Shown piece by piece: positions 53,333-62,900 of a stretch of DNA of 64,000 nucleotides. The notes beneath the pieces were generated by a model. It was not told where the DNA came from. It ran no database searches and was given only the letters and a program-made list of their open reading frames with translations. The stretch is from Deltaproteobacteria bacterium (GTDB lineage: Bacteria > Myxococcota_C > UBA6777). Every line of letters starts with the position of its first letter. The stretch's first letter is position 1. The DNA is taken from NCBI GenBank assembly GCA_002731275.1, contig PCBK01000098.1:62001-126000 (forward strand), read 5' to 3'. Both the position numbers and the translations under genes were made by a program.

Positions 53333-56300
53333 TTAATGACATAGCCGGATGGGACCGACTTCAATGCTGCATGTTCTGCCTGAAGCGGTACAACCTGTCG
53401 CGAGTTGGCACTTGGGCAGGCACTTTTTGCCGCTACCATCGTCATGACAGACAAGAGACTGACCGTTTTGACAGCGCTTTTGGAAGGAGTCACATTGTTG
53501 GTAATCCAACGCTGTCCCCGGCACAAAGCAGTATTTATCTGAGCGGAACTCCGAGAACGTCTCGCATTTTCGGCTTCCAGTACAGTCACTGTCCACGTTG
53601 CATCCTTTGAGGCAGATTCCTTTTGCACAGTTGGCACCTGACTCACATGTACAGGTCAACCCTGTAAGACATGTGAGTTTTCCTGTCTCACAAGCAGTGC
53701 CTTCTTGAGCGGTCGGTTGGGGGACACAGTATCCTTTTCCTGCGACCCCTTGTAAGGCTTTACATGCAGCAACAGGCGCGCCGTTTTTGTCGAAGCATTG
53801 CGATGATTGTGTCGGGTCACATGGTCGAAGACAGATACTCTGGATACATTGCAACCCTGGTTCACATTGTTGTGTGGGGGAGCCCGATGAGCAGGCTTCG
53901 TTTTCTTTTTTGAGTTTTAGACAATAACCATTACCTGTCCCAAAAATCAGGCATGTTTCGCCTGTTGGGCAGTTTTGGTTCTGTGTTGGATTGCATGGAG
54001 CGCGACAGAAGGCCGTATTTTGCTGCGCATCTCCGATACACAACAGGTTGGATGTGCAGCGTTTATTGATCACATCGCAAGCATCACCGGCTTGTTGTGT
54101 TGGGTTCTTCAAGCAAAATCCTACGGTGTCACTGGCGTTGAACTTTGTACAGGATTGGGATGTCGGACACACGCCACTTTGACTCGGAGCACAAGACTGA
54201 AGGCAGACGTTACCCGTTGCACTTTGTACACACGTGAGTCCCTGCAGGCAGTCTTTGGTTTGTGTACAGAACTCGCCGACTTTTGCGGTCCCTTTGGGTT
54301 CACAGTACGCGCTGTTTTGGTTGAGTCGCTGACAAACAGAACCTGCCGGGCATGTGTTGGGAGTTTGTGTGTCACAGGTTTTGAGGCAGACAGATGGGAC
54401 ACCGGCCTTGTGTCGACAGACGAGCCCTGTCACACAGCGTTTGATCGTGCCATCACAGGGTTGTCCTTGTTGTTGGCTGGCGTTGTTCAAGCAGAAGTTG
54501 ACGTTTGCGCCGGCAAAGAGTGGGGCACAAGTTTGCGATGTACTGCATGTGTTGGATGGACCTGATGTACATGGTTTCAAACAATAAAATGCACCTTGAC
54601 TCCACTGACACTTCAAGCCTGTCAAGCAGCGCATCGTAGGGGAACACTGTTGACCTTCTTGTTGTGTTGGAGTGGGGAGACAGACTTTTGTGTTGGTTTC
54701 AACTTCCTGACATGTCTCGCCTGTAGAACATACGCTGTTTGTATTACAAGTCCGCAAACAGAGGAATCTGGAGTCGACATTTTGACAGACGAGTCCACCT
54801 TGGCAGCGGTTGTTGAGGTCGCATTGACCGCCTTTGGCGACGCTTCCTTGGTTGAGGCAGTAGCGATCGTTTTGGTTGTTGACGAGTCCCTGACATGTGC
54901 GTGGTTGGCCGCATGTGCTGGCGTTTTGCTGGCATGCTGTGAGGCAGACACGCGAACCAAATGCGCCGCGACAGATCAGGTTTCCTCGGCAGGCATCACC
55001 GAGTGCACAAACCTCACCTTCAAGACGCCTTCCGCTGATCAGACAGTAACCTCTCTCGCCTTGCTCAATGTAGCAGGAACGGCCCGAAGGACAGGATTTG
55101 GTGCCGTCGGCTGTGCAGTAGAATTTACACACACCTGCTCCGTTGGCACCGAGACACAAACTTCCAGAGACACAACGGTCTTGGCTGAGTTGGCAGGGTT
55201 GACCTTCTTGTTTGGTCGGCGCTGGGAGGCAGTAAGAAGCTTGTTGGTCGGGAGAGTAGGATTGGCATGTGCGTCCTTGTGAGCACGTGTTGGTGCCTGT
55301 GGTGGAGCAGGGTTTCAAACACCTCCCTTGTCCAAGGTCATCGATACACTTGAGTCCACTCTGACAGTCGCTGTTTTGGTTGCAACGTTCGCCTTCGATG
55401 GCGTTGCCAACAGGCACACATACACTCGAAGTTGCGTTGATTCCGACACATTTTGTCTGGCTTGGACAGGTTGGATTTTGCAGGTCGCAGGTCTCATAGC
55501 ACTTAAACGTGTTTCGATTATTGAGACATATTGCACCAGATTTACAGCGTTGTTTGACACCATCACACACATCACCTGCGTTTTGGGCGGCTGGAGCAAA
55601 GCAAAAGTACAACGAAGAGGTCGGGAGTAAGCGCTGACAGGTTTGTGTCGATTTGCACTGCCCTTGCTGTGAAGGTTGACACGGTTTTTTACAGTATCCA
55701 CCGTTGAGCCCGACGACACAGTTGAGCCCTTTGATACAACGTTTGTTGTTATCGCACGTTTGGCCTTCGGTCTGTGTGCCATCTTTCAAGCAGAAGGTGA
55801 CCCTATTGGTCGTCGTTTGTGTGCAGGTAAATCCTCCAGGGCAGGTATTGTTTGTGTTGAGCGTACACTGTTTGTAACAGAAGGCATTCCCTGTTGTCCC
55901 GAGACAGACGTTACCAGAGACACAGCGTTTGTCGATACCGTTGCACGCATCTCCTGTCTTCTGTGTTGGTGGCTTGTAACAGAATGAGAGGGCGGAGACT
56001 GGATCACCTTTTTGGCAGGTCCGACCGCTTGGGCAATTGCTCCCTGGTTGTGTGGGGTCGCAAGGTTGCACACAGTAATTGACGCCGAGATTTTCCTGAC
56101 AATAGAGCTGTGAGGTGCACTGGAGCGTCCCGCCGCAGCGTTCATCGATGAGCTGCGTCCCGTCACGAACGCAGATGTCGATCAGGTTTTTGGGTCCTTT
56201 TCGACAGCTGTAGTTGGTCGCGCAGTTGTTGGTTGCCTGGTTGGTGTCGCAGATCGTGTAGCAGCGACCCTCTGTGTTATCTCCGAGGCAGATGTGGTTG

Positions 56301-59300
56301 TTGACACAGCGTGCAGTCAGATGGTTGCAGACGTTGCCTTGTTGGATGCTGGGCGTGGGGAGACAGAAGTAGCGTTTGAGTGTCGGATCAAAGGCCTGAC
56401 AAGAGGTCCCTTGTGCACAAGTACCACTCTTTGTTGGATCGCAGGGACGAATACATTGGCTTTTGTTGAAGCTTGCAGCGCAGACAAGGCCCGGTTCACA
56501 TCGGAGCTGGGCGTTGCAATAACTGCCTTCTTTTTGGGTCCCCTGTTTGAGGCAGTAAAACCCATTTGTGCTACTTTCACACGAGAAGTTGGTGGGACAG
56601 ACGACACCCTGGAATGGATTGCAGCGCTGTTTACAAAAGCGGCCAGTTGTCGACTTAATACAACTGAGTCCTTGTTTACATCGGAACGTCAGCCAGTCAC
56701 ATGGGCCGTCGAGGTTGCGGACCTGTGTAGGGAGGCAAGCATACGTCGAAGAGCCATCGAAGAGTTGTTGGCATGTTTTCCCAACCCCACATGCATTGCT
56801 CTGATTGGGGCGACACGGTTTGATGCATTTGCGCTTATCTTCGTCGAGTTGGCAGATGAGGCCGGAGATGCAGCGTTTGGTCACTGCGTCGCACTCTTCG
56901 TCTTCTTTTTGTGAGGGGAGTTTTTGGCAAAATCCCTGCCCAGAGGCGTCAAAATCACAAAGTGTACCTGTTGGACATTGCCCTGTTTGACGGGGATCGC
57001 AACTCTTTGCACAGTAGCTACCTACACCAGCCTGACTTTGACTTCGCAAGCAGCTCGCGTCTGGCGCACATGGTTGGGTCGTCAGGTTACACGTCTCGCC
57101 GAGCTGTCGGCTCTGTGTGTTTCGACAGATGCCGCTCTTTGCGTCCGCATACAGGCGCGCACAGAAGTAGTTTTGAGGGCATTCGTTGGTCTTGGTGGGG
57201 TCACAAGATTGTTTACAGGTAAAGTGCGGAACAATCGCGAAGAAGCTGCTACAGGTGAGCCCTGAGATGCATCGATTGACGAATGGATCACACTCTTCAC
57301 CCATCGAGCGAGTGGGGGCTCGCTTACAGTAGGACGGTTGATCTTGCTCGCACACAAAACCTTGTGTGCAGTTATTTGATTGTTTGGGATCGCAAAGTTG
57401 GTGACACGTTTGTTGTCCGAGAACACCTCGGCAGATGAGCCCTGGAAGGCAACGTTGTGTGTAGTTGCAGGGGTCGCCAAGTCCTTGTGAAGCTTTGGCG
57501 ACGCAACGATCGGGTGCGTTGGTGTCACCTTGTTCACAGAAGGAGTTGACTGGGCACTGGTTACTGCTCTTGCTCGCATCACACTGGAGGTAACAGTAAG
57601 CGGCGTATGCGTCGCCTATACATGCCTGGCTGGTCCCACATCGCTTGAGGATACCGTCGCACGATTCACCGATGGTTTGTGATGGGTTGGGAAGACAGTA
57701 AAATGTGTTTGCGTCAGGTGTGACGCCCTGGCAAGTGCGTCCACTCCCACAGCTGTTGGGAAGCCTTGGGTCGCAGGGCAAAGCACAAACAGGTGGATAC
57801 AATTTGGAGCGCAGACAGCGCAGCCCTTTCACACATCGTAGGGAGATGTCATCACACGGGAATAGCGCCTTTTGTGTACCTTGTTTTTGACAAAACCCTG
57901 CCGCAGCACACTCGAAACCTGTTCGGCACTCTCCGACCTTTTGTGGATTGCAAGGCTGCATACACAGAGACTCTCCATCTTCTCGAATCGTGCGGCACGC
58001 GAGACCTTGTGCGCAACCTCTTGTGAAGTCACAGACTTCGCCTTCACGTTGGCTACCGGTGGGTTGGCAGACGTTGAGCTGTGCGTTGATCGCGTAACAG
58101 GTCTCATTTGCGCCACAAACTCCAGATGTACCGGGGTCACAAATACGATGGCAGATGGAGAGTTGGCTGCCGCGAAATCCGACACAAGCCATCCCTTGTT
58201 GGCAGGGGAGACTCAAATCGTCACAATCTTCTCCAACGCTTTGTGAGCGGGGAGCACCACAGTAGTAAGCGTTGTTGAAGCTCTGACAGAGCGTCCCTGT
58301 AGGGCAGTCATTGCTCGTGTTCGGGTCACATTGCTTGCGACAAAAGGAGCCTTTTTGTGTGTTGATGCACCGAAGGTCACTTGTGCAACGATTGCTTATC
58401 AAGTTGCAAGATTCACCTATTGTCCGCGTTCCGGCCTTCAGGCAGTACGAACGTCCAAGAGCATCTTTTGTGCACGTTTGGCCTCCTGTACAAGGGGTGT
58501 TTGCGTCGCAGCGTTGGAAGCAGATGGGTTGTCCGAGGTCGATACAGATCAGGCTCGATACACAAGGTTTGTTGACTGGATCACAAGATTCACCGAGGCG
58601 TTGGGTTCCTTGTGTGACACAATAGTGTGCTGTGCCTGTTGTGGCTTTTGTACAGGTCGCGTTGAGCGGACAGGTGTTGGCGACGTTGGGGGTGCACTTG
58701 AGCATACAGCGACTATCACCGGGTGTTAATTCGACACAAAGGGTTGTGGAGATACATCTCTCAGCAACACCTGAACCACACGGATCACCCACCTGTTGAG
58801 TGGGGGGACCAAATTGGTCCTGGCAGATCCCGCCGAGGTAGGACTGATTGACCGCGTTGAGGCAGAGCTGGCTGTTCTGGCAGAGTGGGTTGTTGCGCAC
58901 ACCGCGTCTGGGATCACAGGCTTTTGCGCAGGTCCCACTGAGACAGACGAGCCCGTCAGGTCCATTACACTGAAGCTCCACACGAGCATTTGAGCAGGTC
59001 GATCCTTCTGCGAGAGAGCCGTTCTTTTGGGTGTCTTGTGGGAACGAACTACAATATCCTGGCGGAAAGGTCGTCGAGAATTGACAATACATACCTGCAG
59101 GACAGGTCGAACCGACGATTACGCCGACTGAGGGATTACATGTTATGGCACATGGAGCGCCGGGGGAGGGACGGAAGCAGTTGTTTTCAGGGATTTGTTC
59201 AGAGGACGTTTCGGGAGCGCGCTCTGGTGAGGTCTCTGGTTGGGTCTCGGGGAGCACTTCTTGTGTGCCACCGTCCGGTATTTGTTCGGTTGGATTTGCT

Positions 59301-59974
59301 TCGGAGGCGATACACTTTCCACCGATGGCAGTACACTTGTTGTCGAGACGGCAGGCGTCACTCTCTAGACAGTCGCTGTCGTTGAGGGCGAGACAGGTGT
59401 CACTTCTTCGTGCACAGAGACCTTCTTTTTTGCAACCTTCGCTTTTTTTACAGAATGCATCAGAGAGAGTGCAGCGGCTCTCTTCGAGGATGCATTTGTT
59501 GTCCTGTTTGCAGAGCGTGCTCTCGGCACAATCTTGTGAGGAGCCGATGATACATTTATTGAATGTTTGATCGAGTGTACACAGCGCTTCTTTGGTGCAG
59601 CCGTCATGTGTTTTGCAGTATCCATCTGTGATCTCGACACATTGACCTTTACGTGCAAGGCAGAGGGCATTTTTGGAGCATTGGATCGATTGTCGACATT
59701 CAGCATCAGTCGAGGCGATACAGCGACCGTTGTCATGTGTACATTCCCCGAACTCTTTACATATATCGCTCTGTTGGCAATGTGCATCATCACGGGCGAC
59801 ACATTGTTTCTCTGAGGCGACACAAAGACCGGCACGTTTGCAGTCCGGATGATTCTGGCAGGTCACGTCGTTGACATCACCACATGCTTGAAAACACAAC
59901 AAGGTGAACGTCAGCAGCGCCAGACAAATGCCCGAAATGCGTGTAGGTTGGTTGTTTCGATGTTGAAAAGTCAC
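53333..59974 (-). CDS. Gene C: exported protein built from two kinds of Cys-rich module
   Basis: About 2213 residues. The GTG at 59974 is used: it overlaps the stop of gene D as GTGA, and GGAG lies 8 bp upstream. The signal sequence ends FTLLCFQAC, a lipoprotein-like Cys31. Residues about 35-225 hold eight or so short modules of the gene D type (C..S..C...G.C......C). A Pro/Glu/Ser-rich linker (about 225-270) follows. The remaining 1900 residues are about 30 modules of 50-60 residues with 8 Cys each, opening with T.EGESCD or similar and containing C.....L.C......C...CDP....C..G..C. No enzymatic motif was seen. All module types have even Cys counts, consistent with full disulfide bonding outside the cytoplasm. 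The module family is unknown to me beyond resemblance to EB/Dickkopf-like Cys patterns. Confidence 0.87.
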   Translation of the reverse strand: MTFQHRNNQPTRISGICLALLTFTLLCFQACGDVNDVTCQNHPDCKRAGLCVASEKQCVARDDAHCQQSDICKEFGECTHDNGRCIASTDAECRQSIQCSKNALCLARKGQCVEITDGYCKTHDGCTKEALCTLDQTFNKCIIGSSQDCAESTLCKQDNKCILEESRCTLSDAFCKKSEGCKKEGLCARRSDTCLALNDSDCLESDACRLDNKCTAIGGKCIASEANPTEQIPDGGTQEVLPETQPETSPERAPETSSEQIPENNCFRPSPGAPCAITCNPSVGVIVGSTCPAGMYCQFSTTFPPGYCSSFPQDTQKNGSLAEGSTCSNARVELQCNGPDGLVCLSGTCAKACDPRRGVRNNPLCQNSQLCLNAVNQSYLGGICQDQFGPPTQQVGDPCGSGVAERCISTTLCVELTPGDSRCMLKCTPNVANTCPLNATCTKATTGTAHYCVTQGTQRLGESCDPVNKPCVSSLICIDLGQPICFQRCDANTPCTGGQTCTKDALGRSYCLKAGTRTIGESCNLISNRCTSDLRCINTQKGSFCRKQCDPNTSNDCPTGTLCQSFNNAYYCGAPRSQSVGEDCDDLSLPCQQGMACVGFRGSQLSICHRICDPGTSGVCGANETCYAINAQLNVCQPTGSQREGEVCDFTRGCAQGLACRTIREDGESLCMQPCNPQKVGECRTGFECAAAGFCQKQGTQKALFPCDDISLRCVKGLRCLRSKLYPPVCALPCDPRLPNSCGSGRTCQGVTPDANTFYCLPNPSQTIGESCDGILKRCGTSQACIGDAYAAYCYLQCDASKSSNQCPVNSFCEQGDTNAPDRCVAKASQGLGDPCNYTQRCLPGLICRGVLGQQTCHQLCDPKQSNNCTQGFVCEQDQPSYCKRAPTRSMGEECDPFVNRCISGLTCSSFFAIVPHFTCKQSCDPTKTNECPQNYFCARLYADAKSGICRNTQSRQLGETCNLTTQPCAPDASCLRSQSQAGVGSYCAKSCDPRQTGQCPTGTLCDFDASGQGFCQKLPSQKEDEECDAVTKRCISGLICQLDEDKRKCIKPCRPNQSNACGVGKTCQQLFDGSSTYACLPTQVRNLDGPCDWLTFRCKQGLSCIKSTTGRFCKQRCNPFQGVVCPTNFSCESSTNGFYCLKQGTQKEGSYCNAQLRCEPGLVCAASFNKSQCIRPCDPTKSGTCAQGTSCQAFDPTLKRYFCLPTPSIQQGNVCNHLTARCVNNHICLGDNTEGRCYTICDTNQATNNCATNYSCRKGPKNLIDICVRDGTQLIDERCGGTLQCTSQLYCQENLGVNYCVQPCDPTQPGSNCPSGRTCQKGDPVSALSFCYKPPTQKTGDACNGIDKRCVSGNVCLGTTGNAFCYKQCTLNTNNTCPGGFTCTQTTTNRVTFCLKDGTQTEGQTCDNNKRCIKGLNCVVGLNGGYCKKPCQPSQQGQCKSTQTCQRLLPTSSLYFCFAPAAQNAGDVCDGVKQRCKSGAICLNNRNTFKCYETCDLQNPTCPSQTKCVGINATSSVCVPVGNAIEGERCNQNSDCQSGLKCIDDLGQGRCLKPCSTTGTNTCSQGRTCQSYSPDQQASYCLPAPTKQEGQPCQLSQDRCVSGSLCLGANGAGVCKFYCTADGTKSCPSGRSCYIEQGERGYCLISGRRLEGEVCALGDACRGNLICRGAFGSRVCLTACQQNASTCGQPRTCQGLVNNQNDRYCLNQGSVAKGGQCDLNNRCQGGLVCQNVDSRFLCLRTCNTNSVCSTGETCQEVETNTKVCLPTPTQQEGQQCSPTMRCLTGLKCQWSQGAFYCLKPCTSGPSNTCSTSQTCAPLFAGANVNFCLNNASQQQGQPCDGTIKRCVTGLVCRHKAGVPSVCLKTCDTQTPNTCPAGSVCQRLNQNSAYCEPKGTAKVGEFCTQTKDCLQGLTCVQSATGNVCLQSCAPSQSGVCPTSQSCTKFNASDTVGFCLKNPTQQAGDACDVINKRCTSNLLCIGDAQQNTAFCRAPCNPTQNQNCPTGETCLIFGTGNGYCLKLKKENEACSSGSPTQQCEPGLQCIQSICLRPCDPTQSSQCFDKNGAPVAACKALQGVAGKGYCVPQPTAQEGTACETGKLTCLTGLTCTCESGANCAKGICLKGCNVDSDCTGSRKCETFSEFRSDKYCFVPGTALDYQQCDSFQKRCQNGQSLVCHDDGSGKKCLPKCQLATGCTASGRTCSIEVGPIRLCH

Positions 59975-62900
59975 TTCACACACTCCAAAGATCCTGTTTG
60001 TGTATTGACCTGTAGTGTTTGTCTTTGGTCTCCGATACACGATGTGCATTTTTTACAGTCGAGTGCCGAGAGCAATTTGCAACTCCCCTCAAAAAATGAG
60101 CAGGCCGCTTCTTCTTTGCACAGTCTGCCTTTCTCGCAGTCGCGGCTGTCAGACGGCCCACAGTATGCGGTCCCGTCACTGTTTGTGAGCCGAGTGCAGG
60201 CTCCCTTCTCACCACAAAGGTCGCTGTCATCGCAGTCTTTTTGTTGTCCAGGCTGACAGGCGTTCCCTCGCCTCACACAATTTCCGAGCGCCCGGCAGTC
60301 TGTCGCGTCTTTGCAATGGTCATCTGTTCCTGGAGCACAAAAGACTTGGCGGCCTTGTGGATCTTCCACGATGGTGCGTTTGCAGCGTCCATGTGCTTTG
60401 CAGTAAGCGCTCTTACTACAGTCATCGTCTGTCAGTGGACCACAGACGGATTGTAGCTTTTTGCACTTGCCTTCGTTGGTACAGGCTGGACTGTTTTCGC
60501 AATCTTTGTCGTTACGTGGGATGCAACGTTGATTGCTCAACCCACACAACCCTTGTGCTGTACAGTCTTGACTGTCTTCGCAGTGCTTTTGGGTCGTGGG
60601 GATACAGAGTCTACCTGAGCGTGTGCATTTTCCCGATTGCGTGCAGGATGTGCCTTGTCCACACACAACACACACAAAGGCCTTCGTGTCTGCTGCACAT
60701 TTTCCTTGGCTGATGCAGACCTGGGCGTTTTGGCAGCTGTTGTCAGTCTTGGCGACACAGCGACCGTTTGTGTTGGTTGTCCCTGCTTGGAAGTCACACA
60801 GTCCATCGACCCGGCAGGATTGGCTAATACGGCAGTCTGCATCGCTTGAGGGGGCGCAGGTGCTCCCTTGGGAGGTCGTGACGAGAGAGCAGGCGCCTGT
60901 GCTTTGGCAGCCTTCACTGCGTCGACAATCACTGTCTGAGAGGCGAAGACAGGCGTTGTTTTGTCTCGTACAAAATCCCTGCTTCTTGCATCGCTCACTT
61001 TTCTCACAGTTGGCGTGGGTGTTGGCGATACATGAGAGGGATTGTGTGGCAAATCCGCATCTGCCTTCTTTTGTACAAAGGTTACTCAGAAGACATCCAT
61101 TGGCAGTCGCGATACACCGACCATCTTTCTCGGCACAGAGGCCCAGCGTTTTGCACTCTTTGCTGTTAAGGCAGTCGGTGTCTCCTCGCGCACCACATCG
61201 GGCGTATCGTGGCCCTTGTCTGATCGCGCCACAGTGTCCCTTCTCGTTACAGTAAGTGCTGCGTTGACAGTTGGCATCTGAAAACGAACCACACCGGCTC
61301 TCTGTCGCGTTGAGGCGTACAAATTCACAGAGCCCTTCATCTTTGCAAACATCGCTGTTTGCGCAGTGCGTGTTGGTCTTTGGTTGGCAGGTTGTCGTGG
61401 TGTTGAGCTGTACGACTTCGCAACGTCCTTCTTTTTGGCAGAGGCCGCTGTCGATACAATCCTGATTGGTGAGAGGCGCACAGCGCACGTTGTTGGCATC
61501 AAATGAACACGCTGCGTTGGTTTTGCACACTGTGCTTTGTTTGCAGTCGGCGTTGCTCTTGGGGACACATCGCTTACTGTTCGTGTCCCAGTGACAGCGG
61601 CCATCTGTTTGGCAGAGTTCGCTCTTTGCGCAGGCCGCGTCACTGCCTTGTACACACGTTTTTGTCGTGCTTTGGTACAGGCACGCGCCGATCTTGGTGC
61701 ATGTCTCGGTCAACGCACAATCTTGATCACTTTGGAGGCTACACGTTCCGTTTGTGGAGAGAGAACAGTGACCCTTTTGTTTACACTGGGTGCTGTTTTG
61801 ACAGTCGATGGTTCCGTATGCAACGCACTTGTTGTTTGAGCGAACACAGCGACCTTCTTCTGTACAAGCCGTGCTCTTTCGGCAATCCTCGTTGCTTTGG
61901 ACGACACAGTTGTTGTCGACGCGATGACAGCGACCTTCCTTTTGGCAGCCTTCGCTGCGACGGCAGTCAAGGTCGTAAAGCACCACACACTTGCCATTGA
62001 CGACATTGCAGCGGCCTTGTTGTTTACACTGATCTGAGAGGTAACACCACGTACAGACAGGGGAAAGACCTGACTTGTAACCACATTTGTTTCCGGCTGT
62101 GCATCCACTACTGGCCTCACATTTTTCGTCAGATGTCGCGATACATCCGAGGACCGGGCTGAGTGTGCAGCGGCCTTCACTTTGACAGAGGGAGCTCTTC
62201 TTGGTGCAGTCGTCGGTGTCTTGGAAGACACAAGTGTGGGTGCTCAACTGGTATGTGCAGCGACCTTGTGTCTTGCACAGGCTACTTTGGAGGCAGTCTT
62301 CTGGCTTGGTGGCCTGACAATTGCGGAGCGCCTGGGCATTTCCCTGACAAAGACCTTCTTCCTTACAGAGGCTCGAAGAAGCACACAGGGCGGGGACTGG
62401 AATGCAACCTTCGCCAACACGTTGTTTGACGCACCGTTTGTCTCTGCTGCAGGCTTCTGATGTCTTGCAATCTTCATCACCCCCAATGATACATTCTCCG
62501 GTCGCATTTGAACGAGTGCATCGACTTTTTACTTTGCAAACACTTTTGTTAAAGCAATCTTTGTCAGAGCCAACAACACAAGTCCCTTCACCGAGGATGT
62601 CTTTTTTGAGCGTACAAGTCCCGCTATTATCGCATTCCGTGCTGGTTTCGCAGTCTTTTTCATCTTTGGCAACACATTTTGTGCGGTCCTCACTCAGGTA
62701 ACAGAGGCCTTGTTCGCTACATTCAAGGCTGTCCTTGCACACGACACAGACGCCTTTGCTCGAACGTCCACATTGTCCTTTGTTGTTACAGATTTGACTG
62801 CCTACACAGTTTGTCGCGATACAGTGGAAGGGGGAGATGGTGCAATTGCGCTCTGGAGTGCAAGCGGTGCATTGACCGAGGAGTGTGCATTCTTCGCTGT

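Noticed and set aside
53308-53646. An upstream extension of gene B's frame
   Set aside because: It lies inside the 3' end of gene C in another frame. The GTG at 53307 with GGAG gives the signal peptide and a 25-bp gap.
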